Positions 8,556 to 17,641 are shown, counted from the first letter of the stretch. The stretch: 64,000 bases of DNA from Cellulomonas persica (GCF_007989825.1 NZ_BJUA01000002.1:1-64000), one strand, 5' to 3'. Notes: generated by a model from the letters alone, not told the origin. Made by a program: numbers and translations.

Positions 8556-9956
8556 ATGGGCGACGACGGGCGGGTTCCGACGGCGCTGCGCGCCGAGATC
8601 GTCGCCGTCGCCGCGAGGACGCTGGCCGGCTACGACCGCGCCGCGGTCCCGGCCGCGCTGCGCAGGGTCGCGGCGTTCGCACCCGCCAAGCGGGCCGTGG
8701 CCGGCGCCGTGCCCCTGTGGTCAGCGCTGCACGAGGACGCGTTCCGCGCGCGGGTCGGCCGGACGTGGGCCCAGGAGCACCCCGACCTGGCGACCCGGCT
8801 CGGGGTCGGTCACGAGAGCGGTGACGACGAGACGGCACCTGACGAGACGGCACCCGGGACGGCACACGACGAGACGGCGCACGGCGAGCCGACGTCCGAC
8901 GGGACGACCTCCGACGACGTGCCGCGGGACGCCCGCGCGCACGCTGACGCAGAGCAGGACGACGCCGGTGCGCTCGAGCCGTCCCTCGCCGCCGCGGCCG
9001 GGGCGTGGCTGCTCGGCCGACCGTGGGAGCACCTCGTGCCGGCGCACGCCACCGCGCCCGCACCCGAGCCCGTGCGGACGGGGCCGTCCCAGGCCGACCT
9101 CGACCGCGTGACGGCCGAGCTCGCCCGCCTGCGCGAGGAGCACGAGGCCGCGCGCGACGAGCTCACGACGCTGCGCAAGCAGGCGCGACGTCTGCGGTCG
9201 GACGCCGACCGGGCTCGTGCCGAGGGGCGCCAGGCGCTGAGCGAGGCGAACGAGCTGCTCGACCAGGCGCGCGCCGCGCGCGACGAGGCGGCGACCGTGC
9301 TCGAGATCGCCACCGACGAGCGCCGCGCGGCCGAGGCCGAGCGCACCGCCGCGCGCGCCGAGCTGCGGGTCGCCCGCAAGCTCGCCGACGCGCGCGTGCG
9401 CCTCCTGCTCGACACGATCGTCGACGCGGCGAGCGGCCTGCGCACCGAGCTGGCCCTGGCTCCGACCACCGACCTGCCGGCCGACCTCGTCGCCCCGCCC
9501 CAGGCGAGCAGCACGGCCCGCGTGGGCTCGCGCGGGCGGTTCGTCGACGACCCCGCGCTGCTCGACGAGCTGCTGCGTCAGCCCCGGTCGCACCTCGTCG
9601 TCGACGGCTACAACGTCACCAAGACCGCGTTCCCCGACCTCACGCTCGAGCAGCAGCGCCGCCTGCTCGTAGACGGGCTCGGCGCGATGGCGGCGCGCTC
9701 GGGTGCCGAGGTCACGTGCTGCTTCGACGGTCAGCCGACGCCGCTGCCGGCCACCGCGCTCGCACGCGGCATCCGCGTGCGCTTCTCGGTCGGGGAGATC
9801 GCGGACGACCTCATCCGCCGCCTCGTGCAGGCGGAGCCGACGGGTCGGGTGGTCGTGGTCGTCACGAGCGACCAGGAGGTCGCGCGCGACGTCGAGGCGC
9901 GGGGCGCGTACGTGGTGCCGTCCGCGACGCTCGTCGCGCGCCTGCACCACGGCTGA
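8556..9956 (+). CDS. NYN-domain (YacP/Rae1-like) putative RNase with coiled coil
   Basis: A 466-residue protein. The C-terminal 150 residues form an NYN/PIN-like nuclease domain: HLVVDGYNVTKTAF with the first catalytic Asp, CCFDGQ, FSVGEIADDLIRR and VVTSDQEVARDVEARGA supply further acids. Residues about 175-285 are a long charged coiled coil. A low-complexity insert near residue 90 repeats the DETAP/DETAH motif. The family (YacP/Rae1) contains ribosome-associated endoribonucleases, but the N-terminal region here is unassigned, so the RNA target is unknown. Confidence 0.85.
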   Translation: MGDDGRVPTALRAEIVAVAARTLAGYDRAAVPAALRRVAAFAPAKRAVAGAVPLWSALHEDAFRARVGRTWAQEHPDLATRLGVGHESGDDETAPDETAPGTAHDETAHGEPTSDGTTSDDVPRDARAHADAEQDDAGALEPSLAAAAGAWLLGRPWEHLVPAHATAPAPEPVRTGPSQADLDRVTAELARLREEHEAARDELTTLRKQARRLRSDADRARAEGRQALSEANELLDQARAARDEAATVLEIATDERRAAEAERTAARAELRVARKLADARVRLLLDTIVDAASGLRTELALAPTTDLPADLVAPPQASSTARVGSRGRFVDDPALLDELLRQPRSHLVVDGYNVTKTAFPDLTLEQQRRLLVDGLGAMAARSGAEVTCCFDGQPTPLPATALARGIRVRFSVGEIADDLIRRLVQAEPTGRVVVVVTSDQEVARDVEARGAYVVPSATLVARLHHG

Positions 9957-10034
9957 GCCGCCCGGCGCTGCCGGTCGTCTGCGGTGCAGCACCGTCCGAG
10001 GCCGGCGTGAGGCCACCGTGTCGGTGGTCCGCCC

Positions 10035-10040
10035 TAGCGT
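10035..10040 (+). promoter_or_regulatory. Minus-10 box TAGCGT of a leaderless promoter
   Basis: TAGCGT ends 7 nt before the ATG at 10048, with no ribosome site between. Confidence 0.5.
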
Positions 10041-10047
10041 CCGGCGC

Positions 10048-10323
10048 ATGATCATCGACTGCGAGGGGTGCACCGCTCGGCCGGCCGCCTGCGCGGACTG
10101 CGTCGTCACGTTCGTGCTCGAGGTGCCGGCACGCGCGGCCGGGGACCGACCCCGCGAGCGGCTGCGTGAACGTCCGTCCGACCGCGCGCACGAGCGACCG
10201 CCCGGCGTCGCGGGCCGGGACGCCCGCGTGCCGTTCGAGCTCGACGACGCCGAGCGCCGCGCGCTGGGGACGCTCGCCGACCTGAACTTGGTCCCGCCGC
10301 TACGCCTCGCCGAGGGCGGCTGA
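10048..10323 (+). CDS. Small Cys-rich actinobacterial protein
   Basis: A 91-residue hypothetical protein beginning MIIDCEGCTARPAACADCVV. The spacing Cx2C-x6-Cx2C suggests a small zinc site at the N-terminus. The middle is Arg-rich and variable, and the tail (FELDDAERRALGTLADLNLV) is a conserved-looking helix. Similar short proteins with this N-terminus occur widely in actinobacteria, as far as I recall; function unknown. It ends one base before a strong terminator. Confidence 0.75.
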   Translation: MIIDCEGCTARPAACADCVVTFVLEVPARAAGDRPRERLRERPSDRAHERPPGVAGRDARVPFELDDAERRALGTLADLNLVPPLRLAEGG

Positions 10324-10367
10324 CACGGACGGGCGACGAGACCCGCGAGTCTCGTCGCCCGTCCGTG
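10324..10367. terminator. Perfect 19-bp bidirectional terminator hairpin
   Basis: 10324-10342 is the exact reverse complement of 10349-10367, with a 6-nt loop. It lies between the convergent small Cys-rich gene and the acyl-CoA ligase gene. Confidence 0.8.
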
Positions 10368-10389
10368 AGCCTGCTGTGCGGTGCTGGGT

Positions 10390-10421
<32 letters not shown>

Positions 10422-10424
10422 TGG

Positions 10425-12254
10425 TCAGCCCAGCGCCACGTCGTGCCCGCCCGGGCCCGACTCGTACAGCGCGTCGACCTCGGCCTCGAAGTCCTTGAGC
10501 ACGAGCGAGCGCTTCACGCTCAGCTTGGGCGTGAGGTAGCCGTTCGCGATCGTCAGGTCCGTCTCGAGGATGCGGTACTTGCGGATCGACTCCGCGCGCG
10601 AGACGGCCTTGTTCGCGCGCGCGACGGCCTTGTCGATCGACGCCAGGACGTCCACGTCCCGCGCGGCCTCCTCGAGCGTCATCGCGGGCTTGCCGTGCGC
10701 GCTGAGCCAGCCGGGCACGCCCTCGGGGTCGAGCGTGACGAGCGCACCGATGTACGGGCGCTGGTCGCCGACCACGACGACCTGGCTGATCAGCGGGTGG
10801 CCGCGCAGCCGGTCCTCGAGCACGGCCGGTGCGACGTTCTTGCCGCCGGCCGTGACGATGATCTCCTTCTTGCGCCCCGTGATGGACAGGAAGCCCTGCT
10901 CGTCGAGCGAGCCCAGGTCGCCCGTGCGGAACCAGCCGTCGTCGAGCGACTCAGCGGTCGCCTCCGGGTTGTCGTGGTAGCCGCGGAACACCTGGACGCC
11001 CTTGACCTCGATCTCGCCGTCGTCGGCGATCCGGATCGCGGTGCCGGGCAGCGGGAGGCCGACCGTGCCGATCTTCGTGGCCTCGGGCCGGTTGACGGTC
11101 GCGGGCGCGGTCGTCTCGGTCAGGCCGTAGCCCTCGAGCACGCGCAGGCCGACGCCGCGGTAGAAGTGGCCGAGGCGCTCGCCGAGCGGTGCTCCGCCCG
11201 AGATCGCCCAGCGTGCCTGCCCGCCGAGCAGCGCCCGCAGCTTGTGCAGCACCAGGACGTCCGCGACCTTGTGCTGCAGCCGCAGCCACGGGCTCGGGCC
11301 GCGCGGGTCGTCGAGCGCGCGCGAGTAGACGATCGAGGTCTTCGCCGCTCGCTGGAAGATCGCGGCCTTGCCGCCCGCGGCGGCCTTCTGCTCGGCGCCG
11401 TTGTAGACCTTCTCGAACACGCGCGGGACCGCGAGCACGAACGTCGGCCGGAACGAGCCCAGGTCCTCGATGAGGGTGCGGGTGTCGGGGGAGTGGCCGA
11501 GCACGGCGCCCGCCGGGATGCACAGCACGTGGATGAACCGCGCGAAGACGTGCGCGAGCGGCATGAACAGCAGCGTGCGCGAGCCGGGGTCGGACACGAC
11601 GGCCTTGAGCCCCTCGACCGCGTTGACGGTGAGCTCGTAGAAGTTGCCGTGCGTGAGCTCGACGCCCTTGGGTCGGCCGGTCGTGCCCGAGGTGTAGATC
11701 ACCGTGGCGAGGCTCGACAGGTCGGCGAGCCCGCGGCGGCGGGCGATCTCGTCGTCCGGCACGTCCGTTCCCGCGGCGACGAGGGTGTCGATCGCGCCGC
11801 CGTCGATCACGAGGACCTCGCGCAGGTCCGGGACGTCCGCGCGGATCTCGGCGACGGTGGCGGCGTGCGTCTCGGTCTCGACCGCGAGCACCGTGACGTG
11901 GGCGTCGGTGAGGATCCAGGCGACCTGCTCCGCCGACGAGGTCTCGTACAGCGGCACGGGCACGGCGCCGGCGGCCCAGATGGCCCAGTCGAGCAGCGAC
12001 CACTCGTACCGCGTGCGGGACATGATGCCGACGCGGTCACCCGGCTCGACCCCTCGTGCGACGAGGCCCTTCGCGACGGCCACGATCTCGGCGTCGAGCT
12101 CGCGCGCCGTGATCGGGATCCAGGGCCCCGTCTGCTGGGTCTTGTGCTCGATGACCACACCGTCGGGGTCGGCCGCGAGCCGTTCCGCGAACAGGTCGTT
12201 GAGATTGCGGTCGGGCGCGACCTCGACAAGCAGTGGGGTGCTGTACTCGACCAT
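10425..12254 (-). CDS. Long-chain fatty-acid-CoA ligase (AMP-forming)
   Basis: Activates long-chain fatty acids to acyl-CoA through an acyl-AMP intermediate. The 609-residue protein has the P-loop VIYTSGTTGRPKGVELTHGN, the A5 motif EGYGLTETTAPATVN, TGDLG and ITGRKKEIIVTAGGKNVAP, placing it in the AMP-dependent synthetase family, FadD15-like (Rv2187 sits in the equivalent place in M. tuberculosis). ATG 12254 follows GGAG. The long open frame upstream on this strand is shadow coding over the glucokinase gene. Confidence 0.93.
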   Translation of the reverse strand: MVEYSTPLLVEVAPDRNLNDLFAERLAADPDGVVIEHKTQQTGPWIPITARELDAEIVAVAKGLVARGVEPGDRVGIMSRTRYEWSLLDWAIWAAGAVPVPLYETSSAEQVAWILTDAHVTVLAVETETHAATVAEIRADVPDLREVLVIDGGAIDTLVAAGTDVPDDEIARRRGLADLSSLATVIYTSGTTGRPKGVELTHGNFYELTVNAVEGLKAVVSDPGSRTLLFMPLAHVFARFIHVLCIPAGAVLGHSPDTRTLIEDLGSFRPTFVLAVPRVFEKVYNGAEQKAAAGGKAAIFQRAAKTSIVYSRALDDPRGPSPWLRLQHKVADVLVLHKLRALLGGQARWAISGGAPLGERLGHFYRGVGLRVLEGYGLTETTAPATVNRPEATKIGTVGLPLPGTAIRIADDGEIEVKGVQVFRGYHDNPEATAESLDDGWFRTGDLGSLDEQGFLSITGRKKEIIVTAGGKNVAPAVLEDRLRGHPLISQVVVVGDQRPYIGALVTLDPEGVPGWLSAHGKPAMTLEEAARDVDVLASIDKAVARANKAVSRAESIRKYRILETDLTIANGYLTPKLSVKRSLVLKDFEAEVDALYESGPGGHDVALG

Positions 12255-12288
12255 TCTGACTCCAGTGGCAGAGGTGACGGGTCCGACG

Positions 12289-12294
12289 AGGATA
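12289..12294 (-). promoter_or_regulatory. Candidate minus-10 box TATCCT for the acyl-CoA ligase
   Basis: TATCCT on the minus strand lies about 35 nt before the ATG, giving a short leader with a GGAG ribosome site. No clear minus-35 box was seen. Confidence 0.35.
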
Positions 12295-12452
12295 CGGGAC
12301 GTGTGTCCGACTCCGGCGGCGCCCGCGCAGGCTAGCCTCGCTGCGTCGCCACGTGCGCGGACGCACGTGCGGCGGTGCGCGCTGTTGGCGCTAGCGTGGG
12401 CGTGCGCCGTCGGTCGCGCGATCAGCCACAACTCACTCGGGAGCACGAACGC

Positions 12453-13397
12453 ATGCACGCCATCGGTGTGGACATCGGCGGTACCAAGATCGCCGCCGGC
12501 GTGGTGGACGACGAGGGCCGGATCCTGGCCCAGACGCGTCGCGACACCGAGCCGGACGACGCCGCGAGCATCGACGCGGCGATCGCTGACGCGTACGCCG
12601 AGCTGAGCGCGCAGCACCCCGTGAAGGCGATCGGGCTCGCCGCGGCCGGCTTCGTCGCCGCCGACCGTTCGGGTGTGCTGTTCGCGCCGAACATCGCGTG
12701 GCGCGACTACCCGCTGCGCGACCGCGTCGCGGCGCTCATCGACGAGAAGGTCGACATCGTCGTGGAGAACGACGCGAACGCGGCCGGGTGGGCCGAGTTC
12801 CGGTTCGGCTCGGCGCGGGACGTCGACGACATGCTGACCCTGACGATCGGCACAGGCCTCGGTGGCGCGGTCGTCTCCAACGGCGCGCTCGTGCGCGGCT
12901 TCGCGGGTGTCGCGGCCGAGGTCGGCCACATGCGCGTCGTCCCGGGCGGGCACTACTGCGGCTGCGGGCACGAGGGATGCTGGGAGCAGTACGCATCGGG
13001 TAGCGCGCTCGTGCGCGACGCGCAGGCGGCGGCCGTGGCGTTCCCCGACCGCGCGCAGCGGATCGTCGAGCTCGCGGGCGGCCGCGCCGACAAGATCGTC
13101 GGCCCGTACGTCACGAAGGCGGCCGAGGAGGGCGACGAGCTCGCGATCCAGCTCCTGGCCGAGCTCGGCCGGTGGATCGGTGAGGGTGCCGCCTCGGTCG
13201 CCGCGCTGCTCGACCCGGCGATGGTCGTCATCGGCGGCGGTGTCGCGGCGGCGGGTGACCTGCTGCTCGAGCCCGCCCGCAAGGGTTTCGGCGACCAGCT
13301 CTCGGCGCGTGGTCACCGCCCGGAGGCGACGATCGTGATCGCCTCGATGGGCAACGACGCCGGCATCGTCGGCGCCGCGGACCTCGCCCGCCTGTAG
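12453..13397 (+). CDS. glk: ROK-family glucokinase
   Basis: Phosphorylates glucose to glucose 6-phosphate. The 314-residue protein has the ATP phosphate loop GVDIGGTKIAAGVV at the N-terminus, the sugar/catalytic ENDANAAGWAEFRFG with the catalytic Asp, TIGTGLGGAVV, and the ROK zinc motif CGCGHEGCWEQYASG. No repressor helix-turn-helix is present, so this is an enzyme rather than a ROK regulator. ATG 12453 follows GGGAG; TAGCGT at 12392-12397 may be its minus-10 box. Whether ATP or polyphosphate is the donor is not decided by the sequence I can read. Confidence 0.92.
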   Translation: MHAIGVDIGGTKIAAGVVDDEGRILAQTRRDTEPDDAASIDAAIADAYAELSAQHPVKAIGLAAAGFVAADRSGVLFAPNIAWRDYPLRDRVAALIDEKVDIVVENDANAAGWAEFRFGSARDVDDMLTLTIGTGLGGAVVSNGALVRGFAGVAAEVGHMRVVPGGHYCGCGHEGCWEQYASGSALVRDAQAAAVAFPDRAQRIVELAGGRADKIVGPYVTKAAEEGDELAIQLLAELGRWIGEGAASVAALLDPAMVVIGGGVAAAGDLLLEPARKGFGDQLSARGHRPEATIVIASMGNDAGIVGAADLARL

Positions 13398-13400
13398 CTC

Positions 13401-13439
13401 CGGTCCCGGCGCGTCGTCCGCGACGGTGCGCCGGGGCCG
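13401..13439 (+). terminator. Terminator hairpin after glucokinase gene
   Basis: A 12-bp stem (13401-13412 with 13428-13439) with one G-U pair and a 15-nt loop, immediately after the glk stop. Confidence 0.55.
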
Positions 13440-13471
13440 TGCCGCGGTCGGGCGACCGCTCGGACGACCGC

Positions 13472-14002
13472 TCAGACGACCGCGCCGTCGTCGTCGTCCT
13501 GCCGGTCGCGGCGCGCGGGCATGCGCCACACGAGCACCGCGACGCCGAGCACGAACACGACGCACGCGACCTGGATCAGCAACGCGGGCGCGTCGCGCCA
13601 CGCGACGAGGACGACGAGCAGCAGCATCGGCACGCCCGCCGCCGCGAACCACGCCATGGTGAGCAGCGGGTCGCCGCCCAGCACGGGCCCGGGGTCGGGC
13701 GCGACGAAACTCTCCTGCTCGTCGACGCTCGCCTCGGCCTCGTCGTACTGCGACGTCCCGTCCCAGTCCCGGCCCGTGGCGGCCGAGAGCGGGTCGGCCG
13801 GCTCGGCGGCGTCGTCCTGCGCGGGGCGCACGACGCGCGACCCGTCGCGGAACGGCGAGTCCACGCCGGGCGCGACGGGGAAGTCGAGACCGCGCGAGGC
13901 AGCCGCGTCCGCGGCGGAGTCCACGTCGTCGAGCTCCGCGACGATGCGGGCCCACCGTTCGTCGTCGACCGGTTCGTCGGGCCGGTCGGAGCGAGGAGCC
14001 AT
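13472..14002 (-). CDS. Hypothetical two-helix membrane protein
   Basis: A 176-residue protein of unknown function. Residues 1-115 are acidic and probably cytoplasmic, with an early RWARIVAELDDV motif. Two membrane helices follow (about 115-135 and 140-160), and the tail is charged (RRDRQDDDD). The start is supported by TAGAGT 6 nt upstream (leaderless). It is divergent from plsC. Similar small proteins occur beside the Rv2182c-type acyltransferase in relatives, but no role is known to me. Confidence 0.8.
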   Translation of the reverse strand: MAPRSDRPDEPVDDERWARIVAELDDVDSAADAAASRGLDFPVAPGVDSPFRDGSRVVRPAQDDAAEPADPLSAATGRDWDGTSQYDEAEASVDEQESFVAPDPGPVLGGDPLLTMAWFAAAGVPMLLLVVLVAWRDAPALLIQVACVVFVLGVAVLVWRMPARRDRQDDDDGAVV

Positions 14003-14101
14003 GAGAGCACTCTAGAGTCGGACGTGCGGTCCCGACGGTCCGCGGCGGCCGAACGGTCGTCCAGGCGGTCCGGGCCGTCGACGGTGCAGGAAGGTGACCC
14101 C

Positions 14102-14902
14102 TTGTTCTACTGGTTGATGAAGCGGATCTTCGTCGGTCCGTTGCTCCACCTCGTGTACCGACCGTGGATCCGCGGCGCGCACCACGTGCCCGCTGACGGG
14201 CCCGCGATCCTCGCGAGCAACCACCTGGCGGTCATCGACTCGTTCTTCCTGCCGCTGATGCTCGACCGCGAGCTGGTGTTCATCGGCAAGCAGGAGTACT
14301 TCACCGGTCGCGGCCTCAAGGGCCGGCTCACGGCGGGCTTCATGCGCGGGGTCGGCACCATCCCCGTGGACCGTGGGGGCGGCAAGGCGAGCGAGGCCGC
14401 CCTGCGCACGGGTCTGCGCCGGCTCGAGGAGGGCGACCTGTTCGGGATCTACCCCGAGGGCACGCGCAGTCCTGACGGCCGGCTCTACCGCGGCAAGACG
14501 GGCATCGCGCGGCTCGCGCTCGAGTCGGGCGCGCCGGTCATCCCCGTCGCGATGATCGGCACGAACATCGCCCAGCCGGTCGGCAAGCGGATCCCGAAGA
14601 TCATGCGCATCGGCATGGTCGTGGGGGAGCCGCTCGACTTCTCGCGCTACAAGGGCATGGAGAACGACCGGTTCATCCTGCGGTCGGTGACCGACGAGAT
14701 CATGTACGCGATCATGAGCCTGTCGGGCCAGGAGTACGTCGACGTCTACGCGGCCACGCAGAAGGCGCGCATCGCGGCCGGTGTCAGCGACGCCCAGCCC
14801 GCAGCCGACGAGCCGCGCACGGCCGCTCCGGGCGGCCGTCCGGTGCCCGACGTCCAGGTTCCGGTACCGCCTCAGGACGACGCGGAGCCGTCAGTAGGAT
14901 GA
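14102..14902 (+). CDS. plsC: 1-acyl-sn-glycerol-3-phosphate acyltransferase (PlsC family)
   Basis: Acylates lysophosphatidate to phosphatidate at the membrane. The HX4D motif is NHLAVID near residue 40, the acceptor motif is FGIYPEGTRSPDGRLYRGK near residue 118, and PVIPVAMIGT follows. I chose TTG at 14102 because AGGAAGG lies 7 nt upstream and the resulting FYWLMKRIFVGP N-terminus is the family's usual one; the first ATG (14117) has no ribosome site. The C-terminal 45 residues are Pro/Ala-rich and variable. Confidence 0.92.
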   Translation: MFYWLMKRIFVGPLLHLVYRPWIRGAHHVPADGPAILASNHLAVIDSFFLPLMLDRELVFIGKQEYFTGRGLKGRLTAGFMRGVGTIPVDRGGGKASEAALRTGLRRLEEGDLFGIYPEGTRSPDGRLYRGKTGIARLALESGAPVIPVAMIGTNIAQPVGKRIPKIMRIGMVVGEPLDFSRYKGMENDRFILRSVTDEIMYAIMSLSGQEYVDVYAATQKARIAAGVSDAQPAADEPRTAAPGGRPVPDVQVPVPPQDDAEPSVG

Positions 14903-14997
14903 CCGTGTCGACCGCCGCGCGCGGTCGTCGTCGCCCGGCCCGAGCGCCCCGCGATCCGCTCCGCTGAAAGTCCTGGCTGCGCGCCGTGCGCGCGACC

Positions 14998-15003
14998 TAG
15001 GGT
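14998..15003 (+). promoter_or_regulatory. Minus-10 box TAGGGT of pfp-aroG within an inverted repeat
   Basis: TAGGGT lies about 50 nt before the pfp ATG and sits inside GCGACC-TAG-GGTCGC (14992-15006). A repressor bound to that repeat would block the promoter. Confidence 0.4.
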
Positions 15004-15053
15004 CGCCAGCGTCCCCGCAGGGACTCCCTGCAGCTCTACGGAAGGTGTTTGTC

Positions 15054-16274
15054 ATGTCGGTCCGTCGCGTCGCCCTCCTCACCGCGGGTGGCTTCGCCCC
15101 GTGCCTGTCGTCCGCCGTCGGTGGGCTCATCGAGCGCTACACGGAGATCGCTCCGGACGTCGAGATCATCGCGTACGAGCACGGGTACTACGGGCTGCTG
15201 CGTGGCGACAAGATCGTCATCGACGAGCAGGTCCGCAAGAACGCCGGCATCCTGCACCGGTTCGGCGGCTCGCCGATCGGCAACTCCCGCGTGAAGCTCA
15301 CGAACGCCAAGGACTGCGTCAAGCGCGGCCTGGTGGCCGAGGGTCAGGACCCGCTGCAGGTCGCGGCCGAGCAGCTCAAGGCCGACGGCGTCGACGTGCT
15401 GCACACGATCGGCGGCGACGACACGAACACGACGGCCGCGGACCTGGCCGCCTACCTCGCGGAGAACGACTACGGCCTGACGGTGGTCGGCCTGCCCAAG
15501 ACGATCGACAACGACGTGGTGCCGATCCGCCAGTCGCTCGGCGCGTGGACCGCCGCCGAGGAGGCCGCGGGCTTCGCCGCGAACATCATCGGCGAGCACC
15601 GCTCGGGCCCGCGCATGCTGATCGTGCACGAGGTCATGGGCCGGCACTGCGGCTGGCTCACGGCTGCGGCCGCGGTCGAGTACCGCAAGTGGCTCGACCG
15701 GCAGGAGTGGGTCCCCGGCATCGGCCTGTCGCGTGAGCGCTGGGACATCCACGCGGTGTTCGTCCCCGAGCTGGCGATCGACATCGACGCCGAGGCCGAG
15801 CGCCTGAAGGCGATCATGGACTCCCAGGGCAACGTCAACATCTTCCTGTCCGAGGGTGCGGGCATGCACGAGATCGTCGACCAGCTCACGGCGGCGGGCA
15901 CGCCCCCGGAGCGCGACCCGTTCGGTCACGTCAAGCTCGACACGATCAACCCCGGGCAGTGGTTCGCCAAGCAGTTCGCCGAGAAGCTCGGTGCCGAGAA
16001 GACGATGGTCCAGAAGTCGGGCTACTACTCGCGTGCCGCCGCGGCGAACGCCGAGGACCTGCGCCTCATCAAGTCCATGACGGACCTGGCGGTCGAGTGC
16101 GCGCTGCGCGGCGAGGCCGGCGTCATCGGTCACGACGAGGAGCGCGGCGACGTGCTGCGGGCCATCGAGTTCCCGCGCATCGCCGGTGGCAAGGCCTTCG
16201 ACGTGACGCAGCCGTGGTTCGGTGAGCTGCTGGCCGACATCGGTCAGCCGCTCGTCCCGGCGAGTCACTCGTGA
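15054..16274 (+). CDS. pfp: Pyrophosphate-dependent 6-phosphofructokinase
   Basis: Interconverts fructose 6-phosphate and fructose 1,6-bisphosphate. The 406-residue protein has GGDDTNTTAADLA where ATP enzymes have GGDG, and PKTIDND where ATP enzymes have PGTIDND; both changes are the accepted marks of PPi-dependent group II enzymes. MGRHCGWLTAAAA completes the fructose-6-phosphate site. ATG 15054 follows GGAAGG. Its stop overlaps the aroG GTG by 4 bp, a coupled pair. Confidence 0.92.
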   Translation: MSVRRVALLTAGGFAPCLSSAVGGLIERYTEIAPDVEIIAYEHGYYGLLRGDKIVIDEQVRKNAGILHRFGGSPIGNSRVKLTNAKDCVKRGLVAEGQDPLQVAAEQLKADGVDVLHTIGGDDTNTTAADLAAYLAENDYGLTVVGLPKTIDNDVVPIRQSLGAWTAAEEAAGFAANIIGEHRSGPRMLIVHEVMGRHCGWLTAAAAVEYRKWLDRQEWVPGIGLSRERWDIHAVFVPELAIDIDAEAERLKAIMDSQGNVNIFLSEGAGMHEIVDQLTAAGTPPERDPFGHVKLDTINPGQWFAKQFAEKLGAEKTMVQKSGYYSRAAAANAEDLRLIKSMTDLAVECALRGEAGVIGHDEERGDVLRAIEFPRIAGGKAFDVTQPWFGELLADIGQPLVPASHS

Positions 16275-17623
16275 GCGTCGCGCCCGACCCGGAGGTCGTC
16301 GCGGGTCTCGACGCCTGGCGTGGGCTCCCGGTGGGCCAGCAGCCCGCCTGGCCGGACCAGGCGGCGCTCGCCCAGGTGACCGACCGGCTCGCGGCGCTTC
16401 CTCCTCTCGTGTTCGCGGGGGAGGCCGACGCCCTGCGCGCCCAGCTCGCCGCGGCGAGCCGGGGCGAGGCGTTCCTTCTGCAGGGCGGTGACTGCGCCGA
16501 GACGTTCGCCGAGGCGACGGCCGACAACATCCGGAACAAGATCAAGACGATCCTCCAGATGGCCGTGGTCCTCACGTACGGCGCGAGCCTGCCGGTGATC
16601 AAGATGGGCCGCATGGCCGGGCAGTACGCCAAGCCGCGGTCGTCGGGCACCGAGACGCGGGACGGCGTGACGCTGCCCGCGTTCCGGGGCGACATCATCA
16701 ACGGGTTCGACTTCACGCCCGAGGCCCGCACGCCGGACCCGCAGCGCCTGCTCGAGGCGTACCACACGTCCGCGTCGACGCTGAACCTCATCCGCGCGTT
16801 CACGACCGGGGGCTTCGCGTCCCTGCTGCGCGTGCACGAGTGGAACCGAGGCTTCACGACGAACCCCGCGTACAAGCGCTACGAGGAGATCGCCGCCGAG
16901 ATCGACCGTGCGATCCGCTTCATGGCGGCGTGCGGGGCGGACTTCGACGCGCTGCGCACGGTCGACTTCTACTCGTCGCACGAGGGCCTGCTGCTCGACT
17001 ACGAGCGTCCCCTCACGCGCATCGACAGCCGCACGGGCCTGCCGTACGACTGCTCGGCGCACTTCGTGTGGATCGGTGAGCGCACGCGCGAGCTCACGGG
17101 CGCGCACATCGACTACTTCTCGCGCGTGCAGAACCCGATCGGGGTCAAGCTCGGCCCGACCTCGACGGGTGACGACGCGATCGCGCTGATCGACAAGCTC
17201 AACCCGACGGGGGAGGCGGGGCGCCTGACGTTCGTCACGCGCATGGGTGCGGGCAAGATCCGCGACCACCTGCCGCAGCTCGTCGAGAAGGTCACCGCGG
17301 ACGGCCGTCCCGTGACGTGGGTCTGCGACCCGATGCACGGCAACGGCATCACCTCGGCGAACGGCTACAAGACGCGCCGGTTCAGCGACGTGATGGACGA
17401 GGTCGCGGGCTTCTTCGAGGTGCACCGCGCGCTGGGCACCGTGCCCGGAGGCCTGCACATCGAGCTCACGGGCGACGACGTGACCGAGGTGCTCGGCGGC
17501 TCGGAGGAGATCGACGACGAGCGGCTCACCGAGCGCTACGAGACGCTCGTCGACCCACGGCTGAACCACCAGCAGTCGCTCGAGCTGGCGTTCCAGGTCG
17601 TGGAGCTGCTCCGGGCGTCCTGA
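16271..17623 (+). CDS. aroG: Class II 3-deoxy-D-arabino-heptulosonate 7-phosphate synthase
   Basis: Condenses phosphoenolpyruvate and erythrose 4-phosphate, the first step of aromatic amino-acid synthesis. The 450-residue protein is the plant-like class II type: QGGDCAETF (metal Cys), KMGRMAGQYAKPRSSGTE, KLGPTS, RMGAGKIRDHLP, CDPMHGNG and a final HIELTGDDVTEVLGG. GTG 16271 overlaps pfp by 4 bp. The homologue in M. tuberculosis (Rv2178c) also lies two genes from a PknL-type kinase. Confidence 0.96.
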   Translation: MSVAPDPEVVAGLDAWRGLPVGQQPAWPDQAALAQVTDRLAALPPLVFAGEADALRAQLAAASRGEAFLLQGGDCAETFAEATADNIRNKIKTILQMAVVLTYGASLPVIKMGRMAGQYAKPRSSGTETRDGVTLPAFRGDIINGFDFTPEARTPDPQRLLEAYHTSASTLNLIRAFTTGGFASLLRVHEWNRGFTTNPAYKRYEEIAAEIDRAIRFMAACGADFDALRTVDFYSSHEGLLLDYERPLTRIDSRTGLPYDCSAHFVWIGERTRELTGAHIDYFSRVQNPIGVKLGPTSTGDDAIALIDKLNPTGEAGRLTFVTRMGAGKIRDHLPQLVEKVTADGRPVTWVCDPMHGNGITSANGYKTRRFSDVMDEVAGFFEVHRALGTVPGGLHIELTGDDVTEVLGGSEEIDDERLTERYETLVDPRLNHQQSLELAFQVVELLRAS

Positions 17624-17641
17624 GCCCACCGCTCGTACGAG

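Noticed and set aside
13450..13485. Three 12-bp GACCGCTCNGAC-like repeats after glk
   Set aside because: Short and imperfect; partly coding the tail of the neighbouring membrane protein.
10425..13955. Very long N-terminal extension of the acyl-CoA ligase frame
   Set aside because: The upstream 560 codons are shadow coding over glk; the ligase homology and ribosome site start at 12254.
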